Positions 46,190 to 56,619 of a stretch of DNA of 64,000 nt are shown here, one piece after another. Source of the DNA: Lyophyllum atratum (Eukaryota > Basidiomycota > Agaricomycetes > Agaricales > Lyophyllaceae); the NCBI GenBank assembly GCA_014905825.1, contig JACGCN010000003.1:1674001-1738000 (forward strand). The letters are read 5' to 3'. The notes beneath the pieces were generated by a model. That model did no database searches. It worked only from the letters and a program-made list of their open reading frames with translations, and was not told the DNA's origin. The translations under genes were made by a program, and so were the position numbers. How positions within the stretch are numbered: the first letter of the stretch is position 1; every line of letters begins with the position of its first letter.

Positions 46190-46473
46190 CCTGTTCTGAT
46201 GATATCAGCCTCAACACTGAACGGTTTGGCTACGGACTGAGCCCGCAGTAAATATGTATACTACCTCTGTACAGTCCATTTATGATACCACCTGTACGAT
46301 ACGAAGGACGCCGTCGCATCACCCCCGCCTCCTGAGCCGAGGGAGACAATGGACATTACATAATAAAGCATACCATATTTAAAGACGCGCGATCTAATCT
46401 CCGAACAACCCTCACTCCAACCAACAACCTATAGCCCTACTATACCTTCGTCGCCACCCCCAAATCATTCACG

Positions 46474-47154
46474 ATGACTGACAGAATCAGAGAGGTTCAT
46501 GATCCAAGAAAAGATCGTTCAAGGACAGTGGCTGACCATGACCTTGCAGAAAATGAACCAGCTGCGCACCGAGGCAGACAACGCAGTCACCCGCGCTGAG
46601 GAGGCCGAGGCGAAGAACAAGAAATACGAACAAAGTATCCTCGAAAGGGATCAAGAGATCACTTCACTTCAGCACAGGCTTGGAGTTCTTGACGCTGAGC
46701 TCGAGAAAGCGGAGGCCAAGGTTGCAGAGTCGAAGGCTCTTAACGCGGATGGAGAGCAATCCAGAGAAACCAACGACGCTCTGCAGAGGAAGATCCAGCT
46801 CCTGGAAGAGGAACTAGATACCGCTGAGAAGAATGTCAAGGAGACTGTCGAGAAGTGCGTCTTGCTGGCACTGTTTTACTGCCATTACTGATTAGTACAT
46901 CTACGCGCCTATCATGTTCTCAGACTGCGGACAGGTTGACGTCAAGGCAGAACACTTTGAACGCCAAGTCCAGCGGGTCGAGCAGGAGCGAGACATGTGG
47001 GAGAAGAAATTCGAGGTGCGTTGTCGGCCGTGTCCTCTTCTACCTCTGCAGGTTCTGACCCGCGTTCCGCGCCATCGTCCAGGAATCAGAGGCGAAATAC
47101 AGGAAGTCACAAGCAGAGCTCACGGAACTCGAGCAGAGCATGCAAGATCTGTGA
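46474..47154 (+). CDS. tropomyosin (Cdc8/Tpm1 type)
   Basis: Actin-cable binding coiled-coil protein. The tiny exon 1 (46474-46494) encodes MTDRIRE; exon 2 opens KMNQLRTEADNAVTRAEEAE and runs as an uninterrupted heptad pattern. Then VDVKAEHFERQVQRVEQERD, MWEKKFEESEAKYRKSQAEL and TELEQSMQDL. About 161 residues, the normal size of fission yeast and basidiomycete tropomyosin. At the exon 2/3 join near 46930 the sequence reads CTGCGGACAGGTTGAC where the family expects CTGCGGCAGGTTGAC, one extra base, so an indel error or unusual splice is likely. Confidence 0.86.
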
Positions 47155-47467
47155 TCGCCTTACTCAGGTTCGAGAACTCCGTTCACGGCCAACCCTACAT
47201 ATACGACCACACCACCTCAACTTGGATTTGTTTTCTTGTTTTATATCGGATCTTGCCACATTTTACGACACCCATCCCTCATGCGATACCGCATACGGCT
47301 TAGGATAATAAGGACATTTGTTTGAACGCAGATCTACCTGATGCCATGGATCATGATTGAAATCATGGAGTTGCGATGAAGTAAGAGAACAGAGGACGCG
47401 GGGAATACAAAGTCTCTGATATAATCAACGACGGTACTGTGATGGACATGCGAAGGTTGTTGTCGTG
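47155..47467. other. intergenic, convergent 3' ends
   Basis: About 310 bp between tropomyosin and MsrB, both ending here. Nothing recognised. Confidence 0.35.
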
Positions 47468-48204
47468 CTACTTCTCATCGCGGAACTTCAACGAGATTGA
47501 GTTGACGCAGTGTCTTTCATCCGCTGGATATGGCACAAGGAAAGGTTGGTCAAACCCCCCAGACGAGAGCGTGACCCACGTACTAGGATTATTGTATCCT
47601 TCGCCTTTGAATACATGTCCAAGATGCCCGCCACACGCCGTGCAAACAATCTCAGTACGAACACTCCCAAAGGATCTATCTTCATGTCTCCTCACGGCGC
47701 CAGGAATTGCTGTTCCGGATGAAACGCTGAAGTCAGTACCGCTGGCTGAAACATGATAACAAGAACCCCATACCATCGAAGAATGCAGGCCAGCCGCAAC
47801 CACTCTAGAGTCGTACAAGTAAACAAAACGTGGTATATGACGTTAAACAGAACTAACATTGAATTTGGTAGCGCTCTTATACAGAGGCGTCCCACAGCCT
47901 GCACAAGAATAGACGCCTTCAGCCGAATGCTTGTCATACTCGCCAGTGCCAGGGCGTTCAGTCCCTTTCTCTCGCAAAACCCTGAACTAAGAGATTCTCA
48001 GTCTACTATTCGACACGGAGACATGAGAAGACCCACCTGTTCTGGAGATAGAACAGCTCTCCACTCTTGCTCTGACTTCGGTGCGGTTGTCATACTTCTA
48101 AGCTGCGCAATCGGTCGGGATAATTTGGACAAACGGGGCGTCAGAAAGGTGGGCTTATAAGTTAATCGACAGGTATTTCTTAGGACAACTCCGATGTGGA
48201 CCAT
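47468..48204 (-). CDS. MsrB: peptide-methionine (R)-S-oxide reductase
   Basis: Repairs oxidised methionine. The N-terminal 40 residues ([18 protein letters not shown] onward) are rich in Arg, Leu and Thr and could be a mitochondrial targeting peptide; [11 protein letters not shown] is a possible internal start. Core motifs are [38 protein letters not shown] (zinc CxxC), [29 protein letters not shown] (second CxxC) and [13 protein letters not shown] with the catalytic Cys. A 10-residue insert ([10 protein letters not shown]) follows WPAFFDA. Five exons. Confidence 0.88.
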
Positions 48205-48394
48205 ACGGTTACTGATCAAGTTGAAGTCTGTGTCATCGAATCACGAAGATGTGGCGTCACATGATGGCATCGGAATTTCAGGACAGGAAAGTTCAAATCG
48301 AGAGTACCATTCACGACAGCATCGTTAGCTACAAGATTAGGACCGAGTCCACAGGTAATTCGCCACCTATGCAGAAGATGGTGACTCAGTTTGG

Positions 48395-49470
48395 TCATGA
48401 TAGCGTAGATCGGTCAATAGCAGAGTTCCGGAAACTTGACTTGTCCTGCATCGAATCTACAGCAAACGTACAGTGAATACCCCTCACGACATGCATTCAA
48501 TTCATACTGACCATTATTGGATTTATATTCCATAATCGTGGAGGCAGGAAGATTAAGCACTCTCCTCAGAGTGTCTCTATCGTCGCACAATGTCAGCGGG
48601 AGAGCCTCACTTGAAAACGACAGACGAACCTGATCTTCTCTCGAACCTTTACATCATCAACCCTGTTCCATAGGCTTACAATATCCTCACTCTGCCTGAC
48701 GCTAATGGTACATCCGGATATTTCAGGAAACTCGGTCGCACTGGCATCACTCTTGTCATCCCAATTACTCGCAACTTCACTTTCCTCTGTGTCGCGGCAC
48801 TCGTGAAATTGGTCTCCGACGATGGCCATGACGAGATCCTCCCATATGCGATCGGCGACACCTTTCTTCAGGCGAATAATCCACTTCCCGCCGGAGAGGT
48901 TGAGAGGGTCTTCCCATACAGGCCGACGCACACCTGTATGGAACAAGAGATAATCTGTAGTGGGCAGAAGCGCGGAGGGTGGCGAAAGATGTGTCCAGAG
49001 GGACCAAAATGATTCTACCTGGATCACGGTAGGCGGTAAATGCAAGATCCATTTACGAAATAAGGAAAACGAACAGATCCGAAGCAGAAATTTTCTTGAT
49101 TCCTTCCTCATAGTTCACAATCTTGTTACCGGGCGCACGCTGTTGGCGGAACCAAAACACCCATCTATGGAAACAGGTCAAGACCAGAGCTGGCTTGACA
49201 CGAAACAGAGTACGAACATACGTGGTTCTGAGTGGATGAGGAGCCGTTCCGTTGGGAGACGTGGTATTCGGGGACGTTTCTTTTGAGCGCTCAACAGTAT
49301 TGGTGGTCGAAACAGAAGTAGAAAAATGTTTTGAGGATGGCAACCGCGATCGTGGGGCGGCTGGTTGTGGGATTGGTGGGTGCGCGTTTGTGACTGGATT
49401 CGCCTGGTTTGTAGATGGGCTGTTTGCGAGGAAAACGGGACTGGGAATGATTTGAAAAGTAGTTGGCCAT
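48395..49470 (-). CDS. eIF4E-family cap-binding protein (4E-HP/class II-like)
   Basis: From ATG 49470: MANYFSNHSQSRFPRKQPIY, a basic disordered N-terminus. Then HPLRTTWVFWFRQQRAPGNK, VESFWSLWTHLSPPSALLPT, TDYLLFHTGVRRPVWEDPLN, GGKWIIRLKKGVADRIWEDL, GCTISVRQSEDIVSLWNR and LPASTIMEYKSNND. The cap-stacking positions read WVFWF.. and GVRRPVWED; the Trp before the PVWED block is replaced, which is typical of 4EHP-like rather than canonical eIF4E. A one-base break near 49365 separates the N-terminal part from SSKHFSTSVSTT. A role in translational repression is family knowledge only. Confidence 0.85.
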
Positions 49471-49604
49471 TAACGCGAACGAGGGAGATCAGGGAAACGA
49501 AACGTGAAGGGATCGTCAGGAGCTGGAAGGAACCAAAATATCACGACTTACATAAGCCACCATCTTTCTCTTCCGCTCCCACTGCTGCTGGAGTTGTCTC
49601 TGCG

Positions 49605-50718
49605 ATGAAACTCATGCTTCGTCCAGAATGGCGTCTCTGGCCGCTTTCCTCGTTCCTTGGCTTCCTTGACCTCAAGACGGGCGTGACGGTTGCCCTTCTT
49701 TTCGCTGTATGTTCACACCTTCCCAGCATTTCGGCGTCTGGCTCATGTAAATGAAGCTTTTGAATAAAGTTGCAGGAGTGTACGGTTTAATCGCAATGGT
49801 CACTGGTGCAGGAGGCTCCTTTGCCCAGCTCAGTCTTTACCTCTACTCTGTTATTGCTCTCGTTGGATTGGTATGGGGTCTAAGAGCGGTCAAAGAGGTG
49901 CGCAGTTCGGTCGGAATTTTCAACTACATCATCTGACTATTCTCTAGGAGGACCCAAAACAGACACTCTACTTTGCTCACCTATTCTTCGCGGATCACAT
50001 ATTTTCAACAGCGTGGACCATCTTTTTCGCTGTCATCTGGTGGGTATATACACCACACGATGGTCGTCGCACGGCCAACTCCCCGGCGCAGCAAGCCATG
50101 ATGGACATTGGGAAGGTCAACAGCACACTCACAGCCGCACAGCGCGAGGCAGCTGCAATGGAGATCTGGAACCATGAAAAGGGCACCGCCGCTGCGGTCA
50201 TTGTCATCTCATGGCTTTCCAAGGTCAGTCATACCAATCTTCCGCTTCAGACACTATTCTGACTATTCGGCAGATTTACTTCGCTATCCTAATCTATTCA
50301 TACGCGTCACATTTGCGGAAAGGCTCTTATCGTTCCTTGCCTCTTTCGAAACCCACTACCGAGCAACGGCAGCAGTTCAGCAAATCATGCTTACGAGACA
50401 GTACTAGGAGGAGATGAAGAAGACGTCGAAGACTTCTATCGCGTACCTCTTCGGGCACATAAAGCTGGTAATGGCTCCATGTCTGGTATGGCTGAATTTG
50501 TGAAGGCGCCGGGGCGGAGAACTAGGCAGTCGAGTGGCAGTAGGTCCGGGTCACGCAATGGGCATAGGATCAGAGACGAAGAGAACGTGTTGTTTGACGA
50601 AGACGCGTCCACGGTATACGCCTCAAGTTCACGAGGACACTCGAAAATGGGAACTGAGGAAGACACGATCATAGGCACTGACGACGAACGGGGGAGTGGA
50701 GCTAAAAGTCGTGTCTGA
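49605..50718 (+). CDS. KEI1: inositolphosphorylceramide synthase subunit Kei1
   Basis: Golgi membrane partner of Aur1 in complex sphingolipid synthesis. The protein begins MKLMLRPEWRLWPLSSFLGF, then LDLKTGVTVALLFAVLNKVA, GLIAMVTGAGGSFAQLSLYL, HLFFADHIFSTAWTIFFAVI and WWVYTPHDGRR. It ends with a hydrophilic tail DEEDVEDFYRVPLRAHKAGN rich in Ser/Arg. Four membrane segments are visible. Five or six exons. Divergent from the eIF4E-family gene, 134 bp between ATGs; convergent with the PQ-loop gene. Confidence 0.88.
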
Positions 50719-50794
50719 GGTTGTTCTGGTGCTATCGTAGGTCAGTTGGGGGGCCTTGTATATGTTCATTAATATCTAGTCAATATAGCTTTAA

Positions 50795-51822
50795 TCATCG
50801 CGAATAGTCAAAAAGCATGCTACGGGTGTTGAGATGGGAATTGTTGAGCGACTGGGATGTGATCAACGGTAGAATAGGCTTACATGTCGACGTTGCGGCA
50901 GAGCTCTGGGTCATTTGGCGGGGCCCATTGGATGAAATTGACTCCCTTTCTGCCTCGGATCTACGACGCCTCCGTGCGAGTGGATTGAGGATAAGGGCTG
51001 CGATAATGATAAGAGCATCCATTACCTATGCCTATCGTTAATACTCTGAGGGAGAGTAGGAATCGAAGTATAACGTACTACTACAAGTGTGTAAGCAACG
51101 GCGGCGATGGCGTCAAACTTCGGTCTGAAGACGAGCGAGAGGACCGAAAATACACCGCCGAGTAGGTCGATCGTTATAAAGGGGATGGAGATTCCGATAA
51201 CCTCCCTGCGTTTGATGATTTCCCAGTACTGGGGGAGTAGACCGGCAGCAATAATAATCGATGAGAAGATGCCGAAGAATTCGATGGCGCGGTTGTTCAT
51301 CGAGGGCCGGACTGCAAACACTATGCCCACCTCTAGCGACCCAACAAGGACCATGAGGCCGCCTGCGCTAAGGCATGCGATTGTCCGCGAAGCTCCCTTG
51401 TCATAATATAGACACTGAAAGGGTGTATCAGGTCATGTTTGTTCAAGACGAGCAAGCATCAGCTTACTTGGCCCCACGAAAACAAACAGAGAAATCCGAA
51501 CAGCTGAGGCTGCACTATCAGGGGAATGTTGAAATCCTGAACAATAGCGTAGACCCCCAAGAACAGGCCTGACAGGCCCCATAATAAACTGGATGAGGTG
51601 AGTCAACATATGCATAAGAGCAATGCGTCTTGGTATGCGCACACGAGCCAGTGGGATAGCCCGGCGGTGGAATGCTCGCGCCAGCTTTTCCATATCTGTG
51701 GAATTAACTGACCAGACCAACATATAGTTCCTGGAGAAAGGGATGAATGCATCCTCTTATTGGGGCAGGTACAACGCACCAATCGTCCCTAGAACATTCT
51801 CTGCGACCACATTGACTGGCAT
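50795..51822 (-). CDS. PQ-loop repeat membrane protein
   Basis: ATG 51822 gives MPVNVVAENVLGTIGA, then after an intron WSGQLIPQIWKSWREHSTAG (first PQ-loop) and LSHWL. A later exon holds IIIAAGLLPQYWEIIKRREV (second PQ motif) and GISIPFITIDLLGGVFSVLS. The last exon is VMDALIIIAALILNPLARRR followed by a hydrophilic tail. Two PQ repeats among about seven helices suggest a lysosome/vacuole-type solute transporter; the substrate is unknown. An open stretch upstream of the ATG lacks similarity. Confidence 0.82.
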
Positions 51823-51957
51823 TGTGAAGATGGTCCGTCCGACTCCGGCTTGTTGGGTATTCAGAAGGAAGGGAGTCGTTGTCGCTGGTTCATGGTGGCT
51901 GCATGACGTCGGACAAGACCAAAGTCCATCACCGTTCGGAGTCACTAATTATGATAA

Positions 51958-52547
51958 GAGCCTGTTCAGTACAGATCACTTTCGGGTCCAGTTCAGATTT
52001 CAGTTCCACTTTCCTTGATGTGTGACCTTAGGTAATGCCATCAACGTTCGGCGAAACGACAACATAACCCGGCTGATGAAACCAAACAACGCTGCCGTCT
52101 CCAGCATCCTGTGGTCAGAGGATATCTAGATACTAAAATCCCGGTCTGAAAGAATAAATTGCCTAAAAATCGGTGAATATATGACTTAAGGCAAGTCTCA
52201 GGGATTCTTGCAATAATTATACGAGGTATTTTACGTTCCAGTAACCTTTGCAGAGTTGAAAATTCAATGCACTGCCAAATGGGACTGTTTCATCCGGATT
52301 TTGAGGAATATTCTTTCTAAAATAGCTGAAGTTAGTTCTATAAGTACAACAGGTATTCTTTGGGTAGGACATTTGGCATTCAGTGAACATGGACGAGCAA
52401 GAAGAAATCGGCATCGGACGGCACGAGCAAAGTTCGACTGATCCGATTATGATGCCTGACAGCGTCACACCGCACATGATCGTTGTCACACTGAACTGGA
52501 CCTGAAATCCGAACTGGACCTGAAAGTGATCTGTACTGAACAGGCTC
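51958..52547. mobile_element. MITE with about 50-bp inverted ends and TAA duplication (Harbinger-like)
   Basis: GAGCCTGTTCAGTACAGATC continues as ACTTTCGGGTCCAGTTCAGA on the left; its near-exact reverse complement ends at 52547. Each end is flanked by TAA (51955-51957 and 52548-52550), a three-base TWA duplication as left by PIF/Harbinger elements. The right end carries an extra copy of GAACTGGACCTGAAA (52493-52533). The 590-bp body has no transposase frame. Confidence 0.72.
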
Positions 52548-52550
52548 TAA

Positions 52551-53164
52551 GGAATCACGTGCATGTCCAGAACTGCATGGACAGTGACAGTGAACAACTG
52601 ATAGCTCGAGCCTGAGGCCCTGAGCTTGGTTTGTCAAGCGGCAAGGACGTGAAGCGTGCTATCCCCCCGCCAGCACACTACCTCATGTCGAGCCAACGTT
52701 GCTGTGCGCATCTAGGGTTGCACCTGATTGCGACGTTCCTCGATGCAGTTCTCGCTTTCAGTGAATTCGAGATCCGAGCCCCCAATTTTCATCATCCATC
52801 CTTCGCTACAGTTCCTAGCCCTCCCTATATTCAACGGACCCTATTAACTATATCAGCGTTCGCCTTCTGTAACATAGAATACATAGATGGCCCACTTGTT
52901 AGCCAGATCCATTTCGATCATTCCATCCGACCCGTTTCTCCTGAGATAGAGTGATTTTCCGGCGAACTTGCGCCACTACTTCCTATCTCAATGGCTGTGG
53001 AACGTTCCATAGCAGTCCATAGCGCCTCATAGCCCTCATCGCGAGTTACCGACGGAATCAGTTTTAGGCTTTAATTTTTGCCAAGTGAAATAAGAACAAA
53101 TAACCCCGATCAAATATTTCGCTTCCATTTTTTCAGCTTATCGACATTCCACCATCTGACCATC
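52551..53164. other. intergenic upstream of the MYND gene
   Basis: About 610 bp. A CAATAG/CATAGC-like tandem (TCCATAGCAGTCCATAGCGCCTCATAG) occurs near 53008-53034. No coding region recognised; it presumably holds the MYND gene promoter. Confidence 0.35.
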
Positions 53165-55078
53165 ATGTCGACTATCAACGCAAAATCTGTGAAACGGTTC
53201 AATACTTTACCCAGAAAGCCGCGAGCCCCATCTGGTTTGGTCTCGAATAACTGGCACTTTGATCTCCGTTACGTTCCTCTCGACCCAACCCCATCGCACT
53301 TCCTCTTCGTCGTGCAACTGGAAAGTTCCTATATTCATGGCGAACGCGTCCCTCTCGGTCTCCCTGCGAACGCCAGTGGAATAGCGTACTTTCCCGAAAC
53401 AGGAACGGAAGCTGCTCTCGAGGTCGCCAAAGCTCTCATCCATTCCTTCCTCGACGGTTTTGGAGAACACAAATTCTCTTTCGATCCTCCGCCTGCTTAT
53501 GCTCCTTGGAAGCTCACAACCGAAGATCCTACACTTGCAGAAGCCGTAGGACTCGAATTTAAGAGGCTCGGCGTTCGCACGGAGCTTTGCACAATTGAAG
53601 TCGTCACAGGAAAATCGTTAGCCATCGCGCAGGAGGCGTTTGTAGGGTTTTGGGAGGGTCTAAAAAAGCAGATGGGGATCACTGGAATCCTTTCCGCGGC
53701 CCTTTCGGCTCCAGGCTCCATTGTCTTTAAGAATCTTCGATTAGCGCCTTGGGTTGGCGATGTCAACGATGACGAAACGAACAAGGCTTTAGCGTACACG
53801 CAACGATTGTCGACCGCGAGACCTCTGTCCGAAGAAGCGCCGACCACGGCAGTTGGAGAAGATATGGTCAAGACGTTCAGGTTAAACATGATGCTGCTCC
53901 AGTCTAGATCGAACGAAGTTGTTCGTGCAGAGGCAGATGCTGGGAATGGAGGATCTGCTATCGATTTCTCCCTCCGGTATTTTTCCCTGCTCCAATGCAA
54001 CACTTTTTTGGGCTAAATATTCCATGCAGGCTTCAATTCGGCATAAAATGTACTCCCGACCGTCAACTCTCCAGAACTTACCTGGTGAAAGCTATTCAGA
54101 GCCCTACCTCGACACCTGCGCTTAGAAGTCGAGCACATGCCCTCTTAGTCAACTGGTATACTGATGCCTGCAAACAATCCTTGTACTATCGATACCTTCA
54201 TGCCGCCGCTCACCATGCGAACGAATCCGCTCTGCTTTTGAATGGTGATGCCAGCCCCGCCATCCTTGCATTCGCAATGTACACCCTCGAGCCCCATTCT
54301 CATCAAGTTCTGGAGCTTCTTGCACAATACAAAGCGGTCTGGGCTGCGCTAGAGAAGCGTAGGAAAGACATAGAGAAGGACCAGCAAAAAGCGGCAAAGA
54401 AGAGGGCAAAAACAGCAAACAAGTACACATGCGCCGCCGTGGACTGTGTCATCCAAAGTGACAAAAAGATGATGTTGGCTCAGTGTCAGTCTTCATTTGG
54501 GGACCGCCAGTCATCTTTACTGACTCCCATTTCCTGCAGGCTCAGGAAAGTGTGATCCGGACAAGAAACCTTCCTACTGCGGCAAAGAGTAAGCGTCCTT
54601 CCTCCTCTTCGATACTCAATAGGGTGACTGATGCTTTTCCTCTCATGTAGATGTCGTGAGTTACTCTTTTCTCGTCAGATGGTCTATGTCAGCTCAACTC
54701 CTTTATGCCCTCCGCCATTCTAGAACGAGCGGTGCGTAACTTTCCTCTTGCTATCTCGACATTAGGGCTTGATGTTCATATCTCGTCTGTTAACAGGATT
54801 GGAAAAATCACAAACCCTTCTGTCAGCCTGGGGCACCTTGTTCGATCCTCGAGAAAGATGTAGACCTTCCAGTCTCAGGAAGCAAGGGTGGCTCGCTCAG
54901 TATCCCTGTTACCGGGCCGGATGGTCAAACTATGATGGTCAGCTCGTCAACCATGGGCCCTGAAATGTTGAAGGAGATCCGGGAACATTCCCTGGCTGAG
55001 CACTCGCAAAGGAGTGGTCCTTCCAGAAGCGCGGTTGCTGGTAGCTTCGATGTCGAATTTGGTGAAATCAAACATTGA
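53165..55078 (+). CDS. MYND zinc-finger protein
   Basis: From ATG 53165: MSTINAKSVKRFNTLPRKPR, a first exon of about 270 residues, then FGIKCTPDRQLSRTYLVKAI and SRAHALLVNWYTDACKQSLY, a helical region. A charged linker (KRRKDIEKDQQKAAKKRAKT) leads to the MYND finger: TCAAVDCV..AQCSGKCDPDKKPSYCGKEC..DWKNHKPFC, split over several introns. The tail ends VEFGEIKH. MYND domains bind proline-rich partners; the rest of this protein matches an Agaricomycete family I recognise only by its layout. Exons around 54590-54720 are tentative. Confidence 0.8.
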
Positions 55079-55353
55079 AGGCTCAGCCAGCGGAGTGCAG
55101 GAAGTCAAATCTGTCTTCCATGGGTTAAAGCGATGCCATGTACCTAGATATGCCAATTTCATGTGACGTAAATTTCCACAGTAACCTGGTGAACACATAT
55201 ACTTTGACTCCAGAAACATAGGAATCTCAGATCTCAGTCGGCTGTGCAAAAAATTTATGCCTTCGACCAGCTCTCTTTGGTTTGTAACGTGTGGGGGCGA
55301 AGGTAGGATTGGCAAAAGAATCGAGATATGGTGATACATTGAGAGTGCTATAG

Positions 55354-55837
55354 CTATCCACGGAGAGCGTAGTATGCTTTTCCGTAATAGGCACCTGTGC
55401 CTGTCGCAAGGAGAGCCAGCATCGCGGGTACGGGTCCCTTCGTAGCTCGGGGAAGGGAAGAAAGGAGGAGGAGCGCAGAAGCGGCTAAAGTCTCTCATCA
55501 GAGGACTTAACTCTCTATCAAGTTACGGATAATTAAACTGACCACACGCAACTTCGAACCCGTTCGGGGCGCCCTTGCGAATTGCGTCTGCGCTGTACAG
55601 GTACAGCAGACCCACGCTGCATGGGAAGGTCTTCAGACAACTAGCTTTACGCAGGTACTCAAATAGAAGAAGAACGCACGTTACACCTCCTACCAATGAA
55701 GGGACAGACCGTCTCCTCGCGAAACCTGTCACCCCGCCAACGATGCTCAGAGTACCAATGAAATATGCGGGGTAAGCGGACTGGGGAAGCGTTCAATTGG
55801 ATTTGGGTTAATGATGGAATGATTTGGCCCGCACCAT
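55354..55837 (-). CDS. TMEM14 family small membrane protein
   Basis: ATG 55837 is alone in exon 1 (ATG followed directly by a GTGCGG donor). Exon 2 then gives SAYPAYFIGTLSIVGGVTGF, ARRRSVPSLVGG, next SVGLLYLYSADAIRKGAPNG, and the last exon ASALLLLSSLPRATKGPVPA, LLATGTGAYYGKAYYALRG. Four hydrophobic helices and about 110 residues are normal for the family, known from mitochondrial and other membranes. The exon 2/3 join near 55650 is one base out of phase, again suggesting an indel. Confidence 0.8.
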
Positions 55838-56619
55838 TTTTTAAGGACTAGTGAAGGGTAGCGCAATAGCTGCAGTTAAGTGGTATCACGGTGTGGGAGC
55901 GGGGAAGATGAGTTCGAGGAGCATCAGATTCATATTATTGGACTTGTCGAACAGAGAACACGTGGCCGGCCCGGCATATTGGACGCCGGCGGTAGATCAG
56001 GGTAGATCGGGCAATCATGTAATGTAACTCTCGAAAGCACTCGATATCATTGAACCGAATGATCTACTAGCTAGTGAACGGTGTCCGACATCCAAAAGTT
56101 AACACCCTCTAAAGATCTACACTTTCTTGGTCAGGAATCCATTCTGTTGAATATATCCTTGCTAGCTATAGTTTATATGCTTTTGGAAGTTTCGATCCAT
56201 TCGTTCTCGCGTGACAGTACCTTGAGCTATGATTATTGCTACATGCTAAGAAGGGGGAGACCAGTATTATCGTCCTCAGGTCATATTTCATCAACATTTT
56301 CCTGAATTCATTGTTTTCCAAAATGTATGAGATGAGGCGGGGCGTTTCAGTTGAATCTTGATAAGATAAGGAAATGACGACACTGATGGAGATCACCGGG
56401 ATTCAAAACTTGGCTCTCCCATGAATCAACGATGTTCGGGACGTCACACTTCGATGGTATTCTCTGGGTTCCATGACTGCTAGAGTGTAGTGGAAGTACT
56501 CCTGAAACGCAGGGCCTTGACAAATTGACGAGAGTGTCGGAGTGCTTATGTATCCGGGAAGGATCGGAAGCCGTCTATAGTATAACATTCACTTCGGGTC
56601 CTTGCTCATATTCACAAGT
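55838..56619. other. intergenic, nothing recognised
   Basis: About 780 bp between the divergent TMEM14 and NADH dehydrogenase genes. AT-rich in the middle; no coding frame or repeat ends identified. Confidence 0.35.

Noticed and set aside
54947..55498. Minus-strand open frame of 183 codons
   Set aside because: Overlaps the last exon of the MYND gene and the TMEM14 end, where the correct frames are clear.
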